A stretch of DNA of 64,000 bases from Pseudomonas citrullilanati (GCF_030580855.1 NZ_JAUQOP010000015.1:51461-115460), one strand, 5' to 3'; shown: positions 8,862-21,816, counted from the first letter of the stretch. Translations and numbers: made by a program. Notes: generated by a model from the letters alone, not told the origin.

Positions 8862-10256
8862 ATGGATGACCACGGACGTAGCCCTTCCTCCAACCAGCCA
8901 ATCCTGTATGTACTCGATACCAACGTATTGATCCACGATCCAAACGCGCTGCTGAATTTCGAAGAACACCACGTCGCCATCCCGATGACCGTGCTCGAAG
9001 AGCTGGACAAGCTCAAGAGCGGGCATCACAGCGTTGCCGCCGAATGCCGCCAGGCCATTCGCCTGATCGACAAGACCCTGGGCGATGCCTCCCCCGAGGA
9101 CGTCGAGCTGGGCGTGGCGATCCAGCGTGGCAAGAGCGGCCCCAAGGGCCTGCTGTCGATCCTGATGAGCAAGCGCACCGAACCGAACCTGGTGCTGCCC
9201 GAACACCTCAACGACAACATCATCATCAACCAGTTGATCGACCTGCACGCGCGCAACAAGGACCAAGCCGTGGTGCTGGTGACCAAAGACATCAACATGC
9301 GCCTCAAGGCCCGCGCCTGCGGGATCGCGGCGGAGGACTACAGCACCGACCAGTTGGTCGACGACGTCTCGCTGTTGCCCAATGGCTACCACACCATGAC
9401 CGGCTCCTTCTGGGACCGGGTGAGCAAGGTCGAGACCCGCCAGGACCACGGTCGCACCTGGCACCAGGTGCAACTGATCGACAACCTGCCGGCGGTGCAC
9501 ATCAATGAATTCATCATCGACGAGCAGGGATTCGTCGGTTGGATCAAGGAAATCCAGGACGACAAGCTGCTGATCCTCGACCTGCACCAGGAACCCCTGC
9601 TGCACCAGGAAGCCTGGGGCCTCAAGCCCCGTGATATCTACCAGAGCCTGGCGCTGTTCGCCTTGCTCGACCCGGACATCCACCTGGTCAACCTGTCCGG
9701 CGCCGCCGGTTCGGGCAAGACCATCCTGGCCCTGGCCGCCGCCATTGAGCAGACCATGGTCAGCAAGCGCTACCGGCGCATCATCGCCACCCGCAGCGTG
9801 CAGGGCCTGGACCAGGAAATCGGCTTCCTGCCCGGCACCGAGGCGGAAAAGATGGAGCCTTGGCTGGGCGCGATCACCGACAACCTCGAAGCCTTGCACA
9901 TGGATGACGAAAGTACCCATGGCAGCGTCGACTACATCCTCAGCAAAGTGCCGTTGCAGTTCAAATCCCTCAACTACATCCGGGGCCGCAGCTTCCAGCA
10001 GAGCCTGATCCTGATCGACGAATGCCAGAACCTCACCCCGCACCAGATGAAGACCATCATCACCCGTGCCGGTGCCGGTTCCAAAGTGGTGTGCCTGGGC
10101 AACCTGGCGCAGATCGACACCCCCTACCTGTCCGCGACCAGCTCCGGGCTGACGTACCTGACCGAACGCTTCAAGGACTTCCCCAACGGCGTCCATATCA
10201 CCTTGCAAGGCGTACCGCGCTCGATCCTCGCCGAATACGCCGAATCCCACTTGTAA
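8862..10256 (+). CDS. PIN-PhoH family ATPase (PhoH2/YlaK type)
   Basis: 464 residues joining an N-terminal PIN ribonuclease-like domain (YVLDTNVLIHDP, with the acidic D19) to a C-terminal PhoH P-loop ATPase (Walker A GAAGSGKT at about 281-288, Walker B ILIDECQN at about 383). Proteins of this layout have been described as RNA helicase/RNase enzymes; PhoH itself is cytosolic and phosphate-regulated in E. coli. It stands alone in front of moaCDE and ends in its own terminator. The common neighbour order yaaA, deacetylase, phoH, moaC is shared by other pseudomonads. Confidence 0.92.
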   Translation: MDDHGRSPSSNQPILYVLDTNVLIHDPNALLNFEEHHVAIPMTVLEELDKLKSGHHSVAAECRQAIRLIDKTLGDASPEDVELGVAIQRGKSGPKGLLSILMSKRTEPNLVLPEHLNDNIIINQLIDLHARNKDQAVVLVTKDINMRLKARACGIAAEDYSTDQLVDDVSLLPNGYHTMTGSFWDRVSKVETRQDHGRTWHQVQLIDNLPAVHINEFIIDEQGFVGWIKEIQDDKLLILDLHQEPLLHQEAWGLKPRDIYQSLALFALLDPDIHLVNLSGAAGSGKTILALAAAIEQTMVSKRYRRIIATRSVQGLDQEIGFLPGTEAEKMEPWLGAITDNLEALHMDDESTHGSVDYILSKVPLQFKSLNYIRGRSFQQSLILIDECQNLTPHQMKTIITRAGAGSKVVCLGNLAQIDTPYLSATSSGLTYLTERFKDFPNGVHITLQGVPRSILAEYAESHL

Positions 10257-10267
10257 CCCCAGCGAAC

Positions 10268-10294
10268 CGGGCGGCCAGCAGGCCGCCCGATTTT
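10268..10294 (+). terminator. Intrinsic terminator of the phoH-like gene
   Basis: CGGGCGGCC-AGCA-GGCCGCCCG forms a 9-bp GC stem followed by ATTTT, 12 bp after the stop codon. Confidence 0.85.
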
Positions 10295-10315
10295 ACCCGT
10301 CCATTGAAAAAAAAC

Positions 10316-10402
10316 TGTGGGAGCGAGCTTGCTCGCGATGGCGGTGTATCAGATAAAACAGGAGTCTGACCTACCGCCATCGCGAGCAAGCTCGCTCCCA
10401 CA
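10316..10402. repeat. REPIN
   Basis: Inverted arms TGTGGGAGCGAGCTTGCTCG and its complement separated by a spacer; lies between the phoH-like gene and moaC. Confidence 0.95.
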
Positions 10403-10512
10403 AGGGAATCGCAGTGTTCAGGAAATTGCTGCTCACCCCAAGTGCGACAATCAGTCCTGCCGGAATCTGACCCACAGGTTTACAATCGACACTCCCGATC
10501 AGGAGTAACCCT

Positions 10513-10986
10513 GTGCTGACTCATCTCGATTCCCAAGGTCGCGCCAACATGGTCGACGTCACCGACAAGGCCGTGACGTTCCGTGAGGCCACCGCCGAAG
10601 CCTTTGTGCGCATGCTGCCCGAGACGCTGCAGATGATCGTCAGCGGCGGTCACCCCAAGGGCGATGTGTTCGCCGTGGCGCGCATTGCCGGCATCCAGGC
10701 CGCGAAGAAAACCAGCGACCTGATTCCGCTCTGCCATCCGTTGATGCTCACCAGCGTCAAGGTCGAGATCAATTCCGAGGGCACGGACCAGGTCCGTATC
10801 GTCGCCCGCTGCAAGCTGTCGGGGCAGACCGGGGTGGAGATGGAGGCGCTGACGGCCGCCAGCGTCGCCGCGCTGACGATCTACGACATGTGCAAGGCCG
10901 TGGATCGGGGCATGGTCATCGAAGGCGTTCGGGTGTTGGAAAAGCTCGGCGGCAAGAGTGGTCATTTCCAGGCGGACGCACGATGA
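10513..10986 (+). CDS. moaC: Cyclic pyranopterin monophosphate synthase MoaC
   Basis: Converts the MoaA product (3',8-cyclo-GTP) into cyclic pyranopterin monophosphate in molybdenum cofactor synthesis. The 157-residue protein carries the family segments [25 protein letters not shown] and [23 protein letters not shown] is the start, supported by AGGAG 7 nt upstream (10501-10505). It heads moaC-moaD-moaE, with a 4-bp overlap with moaD; moaA is not in the window. Confidence 0.97.
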   Translation: MLTHLDSQGRANMVDVTDKAVTFREATAEAFVRMLPETLQMIVSGGHPKGDVFAVARIAGIQAAKKTSDLIPLCHPLMLTSVKVEINSEGTDQVRIVARCKLSGQTGVEMEALTAASVAALTIYDMCKAVDRGMVIEGVRVLEKLGGKSGHFQADAR

Positions 10987-11225
10987 AGATCCATGTGAAA
11001 TTCTTCGCCCGTTATCGGGAAGCGCTGGGCGTGGAAGCGGTCACCGTGGACGGCGAGTTCGCCACGGTCGACGATGTGCGCGCGCTGCTCGCCCGACGTG
11101 ACGGCGCCGACGTACTGCGCGAGCAGAACCTGATGTGCGCCCGTAACGAGGACCTCTGCCAACTCGACGAGCCAGTGGAAGACGGTGACGAAGTGGCGTT
11201 TTTCCCCACCGTGACCGGAGGCTGA
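10983..11225 (+). CDS. moaD: Molybdopterin synthase small subunit MoaD
   Basis: 80 residues with a ubiquitin-like fold ending in the required Gly-Gly (FFPTVTGG); the C-terminal glycine is thiocarboxylated and donates sulfur for the dithiolene of molybdopterin. It overlaps moaC by 4 bp (ATGA) and is followed by moaE after 3 bp, which supports coupled translation of the two synthase subunits. Confidence 0.95.
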   Translation: MKIHVKFFARYREALGVEAVTVDGEFATVDDVRALLARRDGADVLREQNLMCARNEDLCQLDEPVEDGDEVAFFPTVTGG

Positions 11226-11228
11226 GCC

Positions 11229-11681
11229 ATGGCGATTCGTGTGCAGGCCGATCCGTTCGACCCGGGGGCCGAAGTCAACGCGATGCACGCGGCCAACGTC
11301 GGCGTGGGGGCGGTGGTAAGTTTTGTCGGCTACGTGCGCGACTTCAACGACGGCCTCGATGTATCCGGCATGTTCCTGGAACATTACCCGGGCATGACCG
11401 AAAAGGCCCTGGGCAAGATCGCCGTCGAAGCCGAGCAGCGCTGGCCGCTACTCAAGCTGGAGGTGCTGCATCGCATTGGCGCCCTGGAACCGGGCGAGCC
11501 GATCGTCTTCGTGGCTGCTGCCAGCGCCCATCGCCAGGCGGCATTCGACGCCTGCGCCTTTGTCATGGACTACCTCAAGACTCGTGCACCGTTCTGGAAG
11601 AAAGAGAACACCGCCGACGGCCCGCGCTGGGTCGAGGGGCGGGACAGTGATCATGCGGCGGCGGATCGCTGGAAGCGGTAG
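11229..11681 (+). CDS. moaE: Molybdopterin synthase large subunit MoaE
   Basis: 150 residues. MoaE binds the pyranopterin and, with two MoaD thiocarboxylates, makes molybdopterin. Family features: VGAVVSFVGYVRDFNDG, LEHYPGMTEKAL, the basic VAAASAHRQAAFDA loop and the C-terminal LKTRAPFWKKE with the catalytic lysines. Last gene of moaCDE, followed by a REPIN. Confidence 0.96.
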   Translation: MAIRVQADPFDPGAEVNAMHAANVGVGAVVSFVGYVRDFNDGLDVSGMFLEHYPGMTEKALGKIAVEAEQRWPLLKLEVLHRIGALEPGEPIVFVAAASAHRQAAFDACAFVMDYLKTRAPFWKKENTADGPRWVEGRDSDHAAADRWKR

Positions 11682-11716
11682 GCAGCCTGTTGCTGCTTCA
11701 GTGACTGTCAGTCCGT

Positions 11717-11790
11717 CTTCGCGAGCAGGCTCGCTCCCACAGGGTTCCTGGGTTGTCAGACCTACTGTGGGAGCGAGCCTGCTCGCGATG
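11717..11790. repeat. REPIN
   Basis: Outward-reversed pair: TTCGCGAGCAGGCTCGCTCC first, then TGTGGGAGCGAGCCTGCTCG. It separates moaE from the amino acid binding protein gene and could form a long hairpin. Confidence 0.92.
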
Positions 11791-11828
11791 AGGCCTTGAG
11801 CCTCCCATCACATTCTCCTGCCCGTCGA

Positions 11829-11861
11829 TTGACGATCTGTACATTAAAGTCCAGTATGGAT
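11829..11861 (+). promoter_or_regulatory. Promoter and candidate DauR operator of the binding-protein gene
   Basis: TTGACG (11829-11834) and CAGTAT (11852-11857), 17 bp apart, form a plausible sigma-70 promoter. The near-palindrome GTCCAGTATGGAT (11849-11861) covers the -10. A close relative, GTCCATTATGGAC, covers the likely -10 of dauB at 15780-15792. Confidence 0.55.
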
Positions 11862-11905
11862 TTATAAGTACACAACTGCCTGTCCTTACCTTTCTCTGCC
11901 AAACC

Positions 11906-11913
11906 AACAACAA
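11906..11913 (+). promoter_or_regulatory. Hfq/Crc-type CA motif in the leader
   Basis: AACAACAA exactly matches the AANAANAA pattern bound by Hfq with Crc during carbon catabolite repression in Pseudomonas. It lies 17 nt before the ATG at 11931, where binding would block translation. Confidence 0.5.
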
Positions 11914-11930
11914 CCCGCGAGAGATCGATC

Positions 11931-12707
11931 ATGAAGAGATTCCCCCTTGTCACCGGCCTGGCCTTGAGCCTGCTGGCCTCCAGCAGCCTGTTCGCCGCCG
12001 ATAAGACCTTGCGCATCGGCATCGAGGCGGCCTATCCGCCGTTTGCCTCCAAGACGTCGGAAGGGAAGATCGAAGGTTTCGACTACGACATCGGCAATGC
12101 GCTGTGCGCACAGATGAAGGTCAAGTGCCAGTGGATCGAGGGCGAGTTCGACGGGCTGATCCCGTCGCTGAAGGTGAAGAAGATCGACATGGCGCTGTCG
12201 TCCATGACCATTACCGAGGAACGCAAGAAGTCGGTGGACTTCACCCACAAGTACTACTTTACTTCCTCGCGGCTGGTCATGAAGGAAGGGGCGGTGGTGG
12301 ATGACCAGTACGCCAGCCTCAAGGGCAAGACCATCGGTGTGCAGCGCGCCACCACCACGGACCGCTACGCCACTGAGGTGCTGGAACCCAAGGGGGTCGT
12401 GGTCAAGCGCTACAGCAATAACGAAGAAATCTACATGGACCTGGCGTCGGGCCGCCTGGATGCGATCTTCGCCGACACGATCCCGCTGGAAGACTTCCTG
12501 TCGATGCCCCGGGGCAAGGGCTACGCGTTTGTCGGGCCTGAACTCAAGGATCCGCAATACGTGGGCGAAGGCGCCGGCATCGCGGTGCGCAAGGGCAACA
12601 CCCAGTTGGTGGCTGACTTGAACAAGGCCATCGATGGGATTCGGGCCAATGGCGAGTACCAGAAGATCCAGGCCAAGTATTTCAAGTCGGATATCTATGG
12701 CGACTGA
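11931..12707 (+). CDS. Periplasmic binding protein for cationic amino acids
   Basis: 258-residue family 3 solute-binding protein with a Sec signal peptide (cut near FAA-DKTL). The binding-protein signature [12 protein letters not shown] and [11 protein letters not shown] resembles the lysine/arginine/ornithine and histidine binders (ArgT, HisJ, AotJ). No permease or ATPase gene is adjacent, so it must work with a transporter encoded elsewhere. It sits next to dauBAR, as its counterpart does in P. aeruginosa, and shares an operator-like palindrome with dauB, which argues for uptake of D- or L-arginine/lysine-type substrates. Confidence 0.88.
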   Translation: MKRFPLVTGLALSLLASSSLFAADKTLRIGIEAAYPPFASKTSEGKIEGFDYDIGNALCAQMKVKCQWIEGEFDGLIPSLKVKKIDMALSSMTITEERKKSVDFTHKYYFTSSRLVMKEGAVVDDQYASLKGKTIGVQRATTTDRYATEVLEPKGVVVKRYSNNEEIYMDLASGRLDAIFADTIPLEDFLSMPRGKGYAFVGPELKDPQYVGEGAGIAVRKGNTQLVADLNKAIDGIRANGEYQKIQAKYFKSDIYGD

Positions 12708-12713
12708 TTAATC

Positions 12714-12792
12714 GCCATCGCGAGCAAGCTCGCTCCCACGGGGATCGGTATTCAATGAGATCCGATGTGGGAGCGAGCTTGCTCGCGATGGC
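12714..12792. repeat. REPIN
   Basis: CCATCGCGAGCAAGCTCGCT and the complementary arm ending TTGCTCGCGATGG, between two convergent genes (binding protein and dauR). Confidence 0.95.
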
Positions 12793-12814
12793 GCCAGGCC
12801 AGGCAACAAGAAAC

Positions 12815-13441
12815 TCAGCCCTTCAATTCCTTCAAATGCTTGTACACCGTCGCCCGCCCCATGTTCAGCACATTGGCCACATAGTTGGAGGCGCTCTTGC
12901 CCTTGAAGGCGCCTTCGGCGTGCAGCGCCAGCACCAGTTCGCGCTTATGGTCGCGGGTCAGCAGGTTCAGGCTCAACTGACGCTCGCGCATCCAGGCATG
13001 CAGGAAGGTGTTGATCCGCTCCTGCCAATCATCGCGGAACAGCGAGTCCGGCTGGGGGATCAACTTGTTCGGCGAGAGGAACAGATCCAGGGCGGCCTTG
13101 GCGTTCTCGAACAGCGAGATGTTCAGGTTGATGCACAGCACCGCCAGCGGATGGCCCTTGGCGTCCCGTAGCACGCTGCTGAGGCTGCGGATCTTCTGGC
13201 CGTCCCAGTTCAGTTTTTCGTACGGCCCGATATTCCGTTCGCTGACGTCCTCGCTGAGCATGTCCTCCAGGGACGAGTCATCGCCGATCTCGCGCTTGGA
13301 CAGGTTGTTGGCGATGTAGTCGACTTTCTGCGTGCGCAGGTCGTGCAGCACCACTTCGGCGTGGGGATAGAACAGCGTGGCGATGGCGTCGGCGATGGTG
13401 CGGAAGTTTTCCAGCGCCGGATCGGGGTGCGGGGCAGTCAT
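12815..13441 (-). CDS. dauR: DauR-type PAS/HTH transcriptional regulator
   Basis: 208 residues from the ATG at 13441 (MTAPHPDPAL); a longer upstream extension to 13552 is open but not needed. The N-terminal YheO-like PAS domain (FYPHAEVVLHDL, VLCINLNISLFENA) is joined to a C-terminal helix-turn-helix (GKSASNYVANVLNMGRATVY). In P. aeruginosa DauR regulates the dauBAR operon for D-arginine and D-lysine catabolism. Gene order and strand here are dauB-dauA-dauR, the same as there. The candidate operator is the GTCCA-N-TATGGA palindrome found in front of dauB and the binding-protein gene. Confidence 0.85.
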   Translation of the reverse strand: MTAPHPDPALENFRTIADAIATLFYPHAEVVLHDLRTQKVDYIANNLSKREIGDDSSLEDMLSEDVSERNIGPYEKLNWDGQKIRSLSSVLRDAKGHPLAVLCINLNISLFENAKAALDLFLSPNKLIPQPDSLFRDDWQERINTFLHAWMRERQLSLNLLTRDHKRELVLALHAEGAFKGKSASNYVANVLNMGRATVYKHLKELKG

Positions 13442-13514
13442 GTCGGGGCTCCAGGCAGCGTCTGCGCCCCGTGGGACAGGGGCGCGGGGAGTGTGCCGCA
13501 ATCGTGGCGATGCG

Positions 13515-15744
<2,230 letters not shown>

Positions 15745-15779
15745 GGAGGGGCTCCGGAATGTTTTGCGTAAACTAATTT

Positions 15780-15811
15780 GTCCATTATGGACTTTTTGTT
15801 TGTTTGAGCAA
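15780..15811 (-). promoter_or_regulatory. dauBAR promoter with candidate DauR operator
   Basis: On the minus strand TTGCTC (15811-15806) and CATAAT (15789-15784), 16 bp apart, form a plausible promoter. The perfect 6-1-6 palindrome GTCCATTATGGAC (15780-15792) contains the -10. Confidence 0.6.
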
Positions 15812-16037
15812 TATCCCGGAGAAAAAAGCGCGTTGTCTGTGCTCCCAGGCCCGACGGAGATATATCCACTTTGCTTTTCTCTTATTTCATCAGGTTCTAA
15901 AAAACTGTCGGACCTGCCAGTACCTGAAGCGCCGTGTTGCATTCACACTCATTCTTGCAGGTAGCTGGAACAGCGGGACGCCTTGGGCATCAGTGTCGAT
16001 GGTCTCTGGAGGCGAGAGCAGGCGAGGGACGTGAACC

Positions 16038-18872
16038 ATGCCGATCCAAGAGCAGGGCATCCACCTTCATACACCCACGCTGACGGTCTGCGATCCGCGC
16101 GGATTAACCGTGCGTTCGCTCGCTTATTGCCGCTCCGTCGAACAGCAAGAGGCCGAAGAACGGGTCAACCGCAGTGGCTATAATGCGCAGGGGCATTTGG
16201 TCGAGCAGTGGGATCCCAGGCTATGGGCTTTACGTGCGGAAGATGCCGCCGCACCGGCCAATCTCAGCAACCGGTACTCATTGTCGGGCAAGGTGCTGGA
16301 GTCGATCAGTGTCGATGCTGGGAAGCGGATCAGCCTGTTTGGCGATGGCGATCAGCTCGTCCAGGCCTGGGATGGCCGAGGGAGTGCGCGGCAGATCGAG
16401 TATGACGACCTGCTGCGACCACTGACGATCTTCGAGCAGGGCGAGGGCGAAGTGGCGCGCAGCACCGAACGATATGAATATGCCGATGGCAGCGCCAGTT
16501 TTGCCGAGCACAACCAATGCGGGCAATTGATCCGACACGATGATCCGGCAGGCACTCAAACCTTGGACGAGTACGCCCTGACGGGGGGAGTGCTCGAACA
16601 GACCCAGCGCTTTTTGAGTGCGCTGGAAATTCCGGATTGGCCGCCAGGGTTGCCGGAGAGAGAGGCCTTGCTGGAGCCCGAGGTCGCGATCAGTTCTTCA
16701 AGGTTCAATCCACTAGGCGATGTATTGGAACAAACCGATGCTAGGGGCAATCGACAGCAGTTCGATTACACCTTCGACGGTCAGTTGTTCGCGAGCCATC
16801 TGCAACTTAGCGGTCAGCCAAGTTCTCAAACCCTGGTCAGCGCCATTGCCTACAACGCCTACAGTCAGGTTGAACGGGAAACGGTCGGCAACGGTGTGAT
16901 CAGCACGCTGACCTATCGTCCCGAAGACGGGCGTTTGCTTCGGCTGGAGGCTCGACGCGGAACTGAAGCGCTACAGGACCTGCGTTATGCCTACGATCCA
17001 GTCGGTAATGTGCTGAGCATTGAAGATGCCGCCCTGCCGATTCGTTATTTCGCCAATCAACGGATTGAGCCGATCAAATGTTTTGGCTACGACAGCCTTT
17101 ACCAACTGAACGAAGCAACAGGTTGGGAGGCGGGCAGCGCCAATCGAGGACCGGGATTCAATCGTTTCGACGATTCGGGCGCCGTTGCCAATTACCATCA
17201 AACCTACCGCTATGACGCTGGGGGCAACCTGGTTGAGCTGATCCATGTCGGTCCGCAAAGTCACAGCCGCAAACTGACTGCTGCTCGTTACAGCAATCGC
17301 TGCCTGCCTGAACACAATGGCCGACCCCCGACTGAGGATGAAATCGCCGCCGCTTTTGACGGCAACGGCAATTTGTTGGAACTGCAACCGGGCCAGGCGA
17401 TGAATTGGGATCTACGGAATCAACTCGGCGAAGTGCGACCGGTTGAGCGTGAAGGTGCCGACGATGATCGCGAACTGTACCTGTACGGGGGCGATGGCCT
17501 GCGGCGGCGCAAGATCCGCTCTATCCAGACCAACAGCCGCTCTCTGATCTCGCAAGTGCGTTATCTGCCAGGCCTGGAGATCCGCACCCACGAAAGCACT
17601 GGTGAAGTGTTGCAAGTGATCTGCGTGCAGGCCGGACGCAGCGCCATGCAAGTGCTGCATTGGGAAACAACACCGCCGTTGGGTATCGCCAATGACCAAT
17701 ATCGCTACAACCTGACCGACCATCTGGGCTCCAGCAGCTTGGAACTGGACAGTGAGGCTGAGGTGATCAGCCGGGAAACTTATCACCCATTTGGCAGTAC
17801 GGCCTGGTTTGCTGGGCGCAGTGAAGTGGAGGCCAGTTACAAGACCGTGCGTTATTCAGGCAAGGAGCGGGATGCGACGGGGCTTTATTATTATGGGTTC
17901 AGATACTACGCGCCGTGGTTACAGCGTTGGATCAATCCAGATCCGGCTGGGAACGTGGATGGACTGAATCGCTATAATTTTTTGCGGGGAGGTCCTGTTG
18001 GTCGAATTGATAGCTACGGCTTGTGGGGAGATGAGGATAAAAAGTTAAGCTATTTCAGAACGAATCCTCCACAGGCAATACATGAGGGCCAGGAGGTCTC
18101 ACTGATTGAAATAGCAAACAATCAGTCAGCCACTGCCCTTGGCTTGGATAAATTTGCTGATGATGCACGGGGGGCGGTATCGGATACATTATTCCAAGCT
18201 CCGTTAGTATTGCAGGAAGCCCAATGGATGCAGCGGTATCTACCCGTACTAAGTGAACCTGTCTTGCGAGATGTCTTCGGGCCGGAGCACGGTCAACAGC
18301 ATTCAACCATCACCAATGCTTGGGCGCGTACGGAAAATCTGTCAAGGCAATATCACAATAGCGGATTCGGAAGGGGAAAGTTCGTTAGGAGCGAGGGGGT
18401 AGACAGATCGACAGCCTTCGTCAGCAGCGCTGATCCCCAAGGCCATATATTTATTGGAGATGCGTTTATGCGCCAAGCTCCCCAAGAAAGGGTGGGCACT
18501 CTGATACATGAAGTTAGCCACCTTTCTCGTGTTAGACGATTTAGCGGAGTGGGCCCTGGTACCCAGGATTTTTATTATGTTCTCGGTTCCTCAAGTTCTC
18601 CTAGGGAGTATGCCGCTAATATTGCCGAGAGGGGCGATCTGCGGTGGAGTAATATCGTAGATATGAGACGTTTTACAGCGGGTGTCGAGGAGTGGGGAAG
18701 GCAGGCAGCAGTAGGGTCGGAGGACGTTTTATGGGGTGAGGAACTGGTTTCAATGTCTTACCATAATGCTTACCCTGGCTTGCGTGCGTATATAGCTGCG
18801 CGTAATGCTGATAGTCTTGCATTAGCCGCGCTGTTGCTAAGTGATGTTTTCAGGCAAAACTTTCATTTATAA
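16038..18872 (+). CDS. TccC-like Rhs protein with C-terminal M35-type metallopeptidase domain
   Basis: 944 residues. The N terminus (LHTPTLTVCDPRGLTVRSL) and the YD/Rhs repeats match the C component of Tc insecticidal toxin complexes, which form a shell around a variable C-terminal toxin. The conserved core ends RYSGKERDATGLYYYGFRYY ... DPAGNVDGLNRYNFLRGGP at about 634-655. After it comes a variable tail in lower-GC DNA. The tail has H824-E-V-S-H828, then GTQDFYY at 841-847 and NADS at 923-926, the pattern of Asp-zincin (deuterolysin, M35) zinc peptidases. No TcA, TcB or immunity gene is nearby. The exact family of the tail and its target are inferred. Confidence 0.85.
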   Translation: MPIQEQGIHLHTPTLTVCDPRGLTVRSLAYCRSVEQQEAEERVNRSGYNAQGHLVEQWDPRLWALRAEDAAAPANLSNRYSLSGKVLESISVDAGKRISLFGDGDQLVQAWDGRGSARQIEYDDLLRPLTIFEQGEGEVARSTERYEYADGSASFAEHNQCGQLIRHDDPAGTQTLDEYALTGGVLEQTQRFLSALEIPDWPPGLPEREALLEPEVAISSSRFNPLGDVLEQTDARGNRQQFDYTFDGQLFASHLQLSGQPSSQTLVSAIAYNAYSQVERETVGNGVISTLTYRPEDGRLLRLEARRGTEALQDLRYAYDPVGNVLSIEDAALPIRYFANQRIEPIKCFGYDSLYQLNEATGWEAGSANRGPGFNRFDDSGAVANYHQTYRYDAGGNLVELIHVGPQSHSRKLTAARYSNRCLPEHNGRPPTEDEIAAAFDGNGNLLELQPGQAMNWDLRNQLGEVRPVEREGADDDRELYLYGGDGLRRRKIRSIQTNSRSLISQVRYLPGLEIRTHESTGEVLQVICVQAGRSAMQVLHWETTPPLGIANDQYRYNLTDHLGSSSLELDSEAEVISRETYHPFGSTAWFAGRSEVEASYKTVRYSGKERDATGLYYYGFRYYAPWLQRWINPDPAGNVDGLNRYNFLRGGPVGRIDSYGLWGDEDKKLSYFRTNPPQAIHEGQEVSLIEIANNQSATALGLDKFADDARGAVSDTLFQAPLVLQEAQWMQRYLPVLSEPVLRDVFGPEHGQQHSTITNAWARTENLSRQYHNSGFGRGKFVRSEGVDRSTAFVSSADPQGHIFIGDAFMRQAPQERVGTLIHEVSHLSRVRRFSGVGPGTQDFYYVLGSSSSPREYAANIAERGDLRWSNIVDMRRFTAGVEEWGRQAAVGSEDVLWGEELVSMSYHNAYPGLRAYIAARNADSLALAALLLSDVFRQNFHL

Positions 18873-19041
18873 GATGGGTTGACGCTATTGGTTGAGCAAG
18901 CAATGTGACGCCAGGAATTTTAGCCGTTAGGTTGTTGAAGTAGCTTGCCGCGAAATCGCCTCATACGCCGACGTTAACGGGTTATGTTGATGGGGTATTT
19001 CATCGAGATATCATGTTCGATGTGGTCGATACCCATGTGAG

Positions 19042-19066
19042 AAAACGCAGCCTCTTACGACTGCGT
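19042..19066 (-). terminator. Probable terminator of rhlB
   Basis: On the minus strand ACGCAG-N-CTGCGT forms a 6-bp stem directly followed by TTTTC, about 45 bp after the rhlB stop. Confidence 0.5.
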
Positions 19067-19111
19067 CGTTCTAACCTCAAGCGGCGTGGGACGCCTTTAT
19101 AGAGTCTGCGG

Positions 19112-20587
19112 TTAAGTGCGCTTACGCTCAACCGGCCGCAACAGGTGAGTCGGTGGCATTTCACAACTGATCTTGCGCCCCAGCAACGCTTCGATCGACG
19201 GCAACTGGTAGGAGTCATCCTCACCGGCGAAGCTGATCGAAACCCCGGCGGCCCCGGCACGACCGGTACGGCCAATCCGGTGCACGTAGTCGTCCGGGAC
19301 TTCCGGCAGGGTGAAGTTGATCACGTGGCTGATGCCGTCGATGTGGATCCCACGACCGGCCACGTCGGTGGCCACCAGCACACGAACCTTGCCCTCGCGA
19401 AAGCCTTCGAGGGTCTTGATGCGCTTGTGCTGCGGCACATCGCCCGACAGTTGCGCCGCGTTGACGCCATCGCGCACCAGGCGTTCCTCGATGCGTCGCA
19501 CTTCGTCCTTGCGGTTGGCGAACACCATCACCCGTTCCCAGCCGTTGTCGTTGACCAGGTTGTAGAGCAGCTTGTACTTGTCGGCACCGGCCACTGCATA
19601 GATGTGCTGCTCGACGTTTTCGCTGGCGACGTTCTCGGCTTCGATCTCGACGATGGCCGGGTCGGTGGTCCACTGCTTGGCCAGGTTCATCACGTCGTCG
19701 GTGAAGGTGGCGGAGAACAGCAGGGTCTGGCGTTCGCTCTTCGGCGGGGTCTGGCGAATGATCTGGCGGACCTGGGGGATGAAGCCCATGTCGAGCATGC
19801 GGTCGGCTTCGTCCAGGACCATCACTTCGACCATGTCCAGGTGCACGTCGCCGCGCTGGTTGAAGTCCAGCAGGCGGCCCGGGGTTGCCACCAGGATGTC
19901 GCAATGGCGGGCCTCGAGGTGCTTGAGTTGCTTGTCGAAGTCCATGCCGCCGACGAACGTCATGACGTTCAGGCCGGTGTACTTGGTCAGGTCGGCGGCG
20001 TCCTTGGCGATCTGCACCACCAGTTCGCGGGTCGGGGCGATGATCAGCGCCCGCGGCTCACCCATGTAGCGTTCCTTGGGCGGCGGGGTCTGGAGCAACT
20101 GGGTAATGATGGAGATCAGGAACGCGGCGGTCTTGCCGGTGCCGGTCTGGGCGCGACCGATGGCGTCCTTGCCGGCGAGGGTATAGCCCAGCACCTGCGC
20201 CTGGATGGGCGTGCAGTACGGGAAGCCCAGGTCCTGGATGGCGTGCATCAGTTCCGGGGCCAGTTTGAAGTCGTGGAAGCGGGTCTTGCCTTCCTGGGGA
20301 GGCACGACGAAATCTTCCAGCTTCCAGGCGACGACCGGCGATTTCGGCGCCCGTTCGCGGCGTGGCCGGGGGGATTCGTTGCGTGGTTTCTCCGGTGCCG
20401 GCGCTGCGGCGGGCTTGGCCGCGGGTGGGGCTGCCGGCTGTTTTTTCTCCTGCACCCCAGGGGCGGTCCGGCGCGGTTGCTGCGCATCGGGACGGCTCGG
20501 GCTGGGGACTGGCGCGCTGGCGGCGGGCGCGAGCTGTTCGGCCTCGCTTTTACCGAACATCTTCTTGAGTGCTTTGAGCACGGTCAT
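19112..20587 (-). CDS. rhlB: ATP-dependent RNA helicase RhlB (DEAD box)
   Basis: 491 residues. The helicase core shows motif I AQTGTGKT, Ia [21 protein letters not shown] and [13 protein letters not shown] basic, Ala/Pro-rich linker of about 85 residues precedes the core; such extensions are common in pseudomonad RhlB. RhlB unwinds RNA for RNase E and the degradosome in E. coli. In P. aeruginosa rhlB lies beside dauB; here the TccC-like gene separates them. Confidence 0.92.
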   Translation of the reverse strand: MTVLKALKKMFGKSEAEQLAPAASAPVPSPSRPDAQQPRRTAPGVQEKKQPAAPPAAKPAAAPAPEKPRNESPRPRRERAPKSPVVAWKLEDFVVPPQEGKTRFHDFKLAPELMHAIQDLGFPYCTPIQAQVLGYTLAGKDAIGRAQTGTGKTAAFLISIITQLLQTPPPKERYMGEPRALIIAPTRELVVQIAKDAADLTKYTGLNVMTFVGGMDFDKQLKHLEARHCDILVATPGRLLDFNQRGDVHLDMVEVMVLDEADRMLDMGFIPQVRQIIRQTPPKSERQTLLFSATFTDDVMNLAKQWTTDPAIVEIEAENVASENVEQHIYAVAGADKYKLLYNLVNDNGWERVMVFANRKDEVRRIEERLVRDGVNAAQLSGDVPQHKRIKTLEGFREGKVRVLVATDVAGRGIHIDGISHVINFTLPEVPDDYVHRIGRTGRAGAAGVSISFAGEDDSYQLPSIEALLGRKISCEMPPTHLLRPVERKRT

Positions 20588-20685
20588 CTCATCGATTGGT
20601 TAAGGAATGTACGCCGGCCAGTGTAATGCAAGAAACGGGCGCGGCGTAGTGGGTTCGTCAAAGGCCCGGGGTGACCAGGGGCCTC

Positions 20686-21816
<1,131 letters not shown>

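Noticed and set aside
10316..12792. Repeated palindromes that could suggest a CRISPR array
   Set aside because: The units are inverted REP pairs with irregular kilobase spacing between genes, with no regular spacers and no cas genes.
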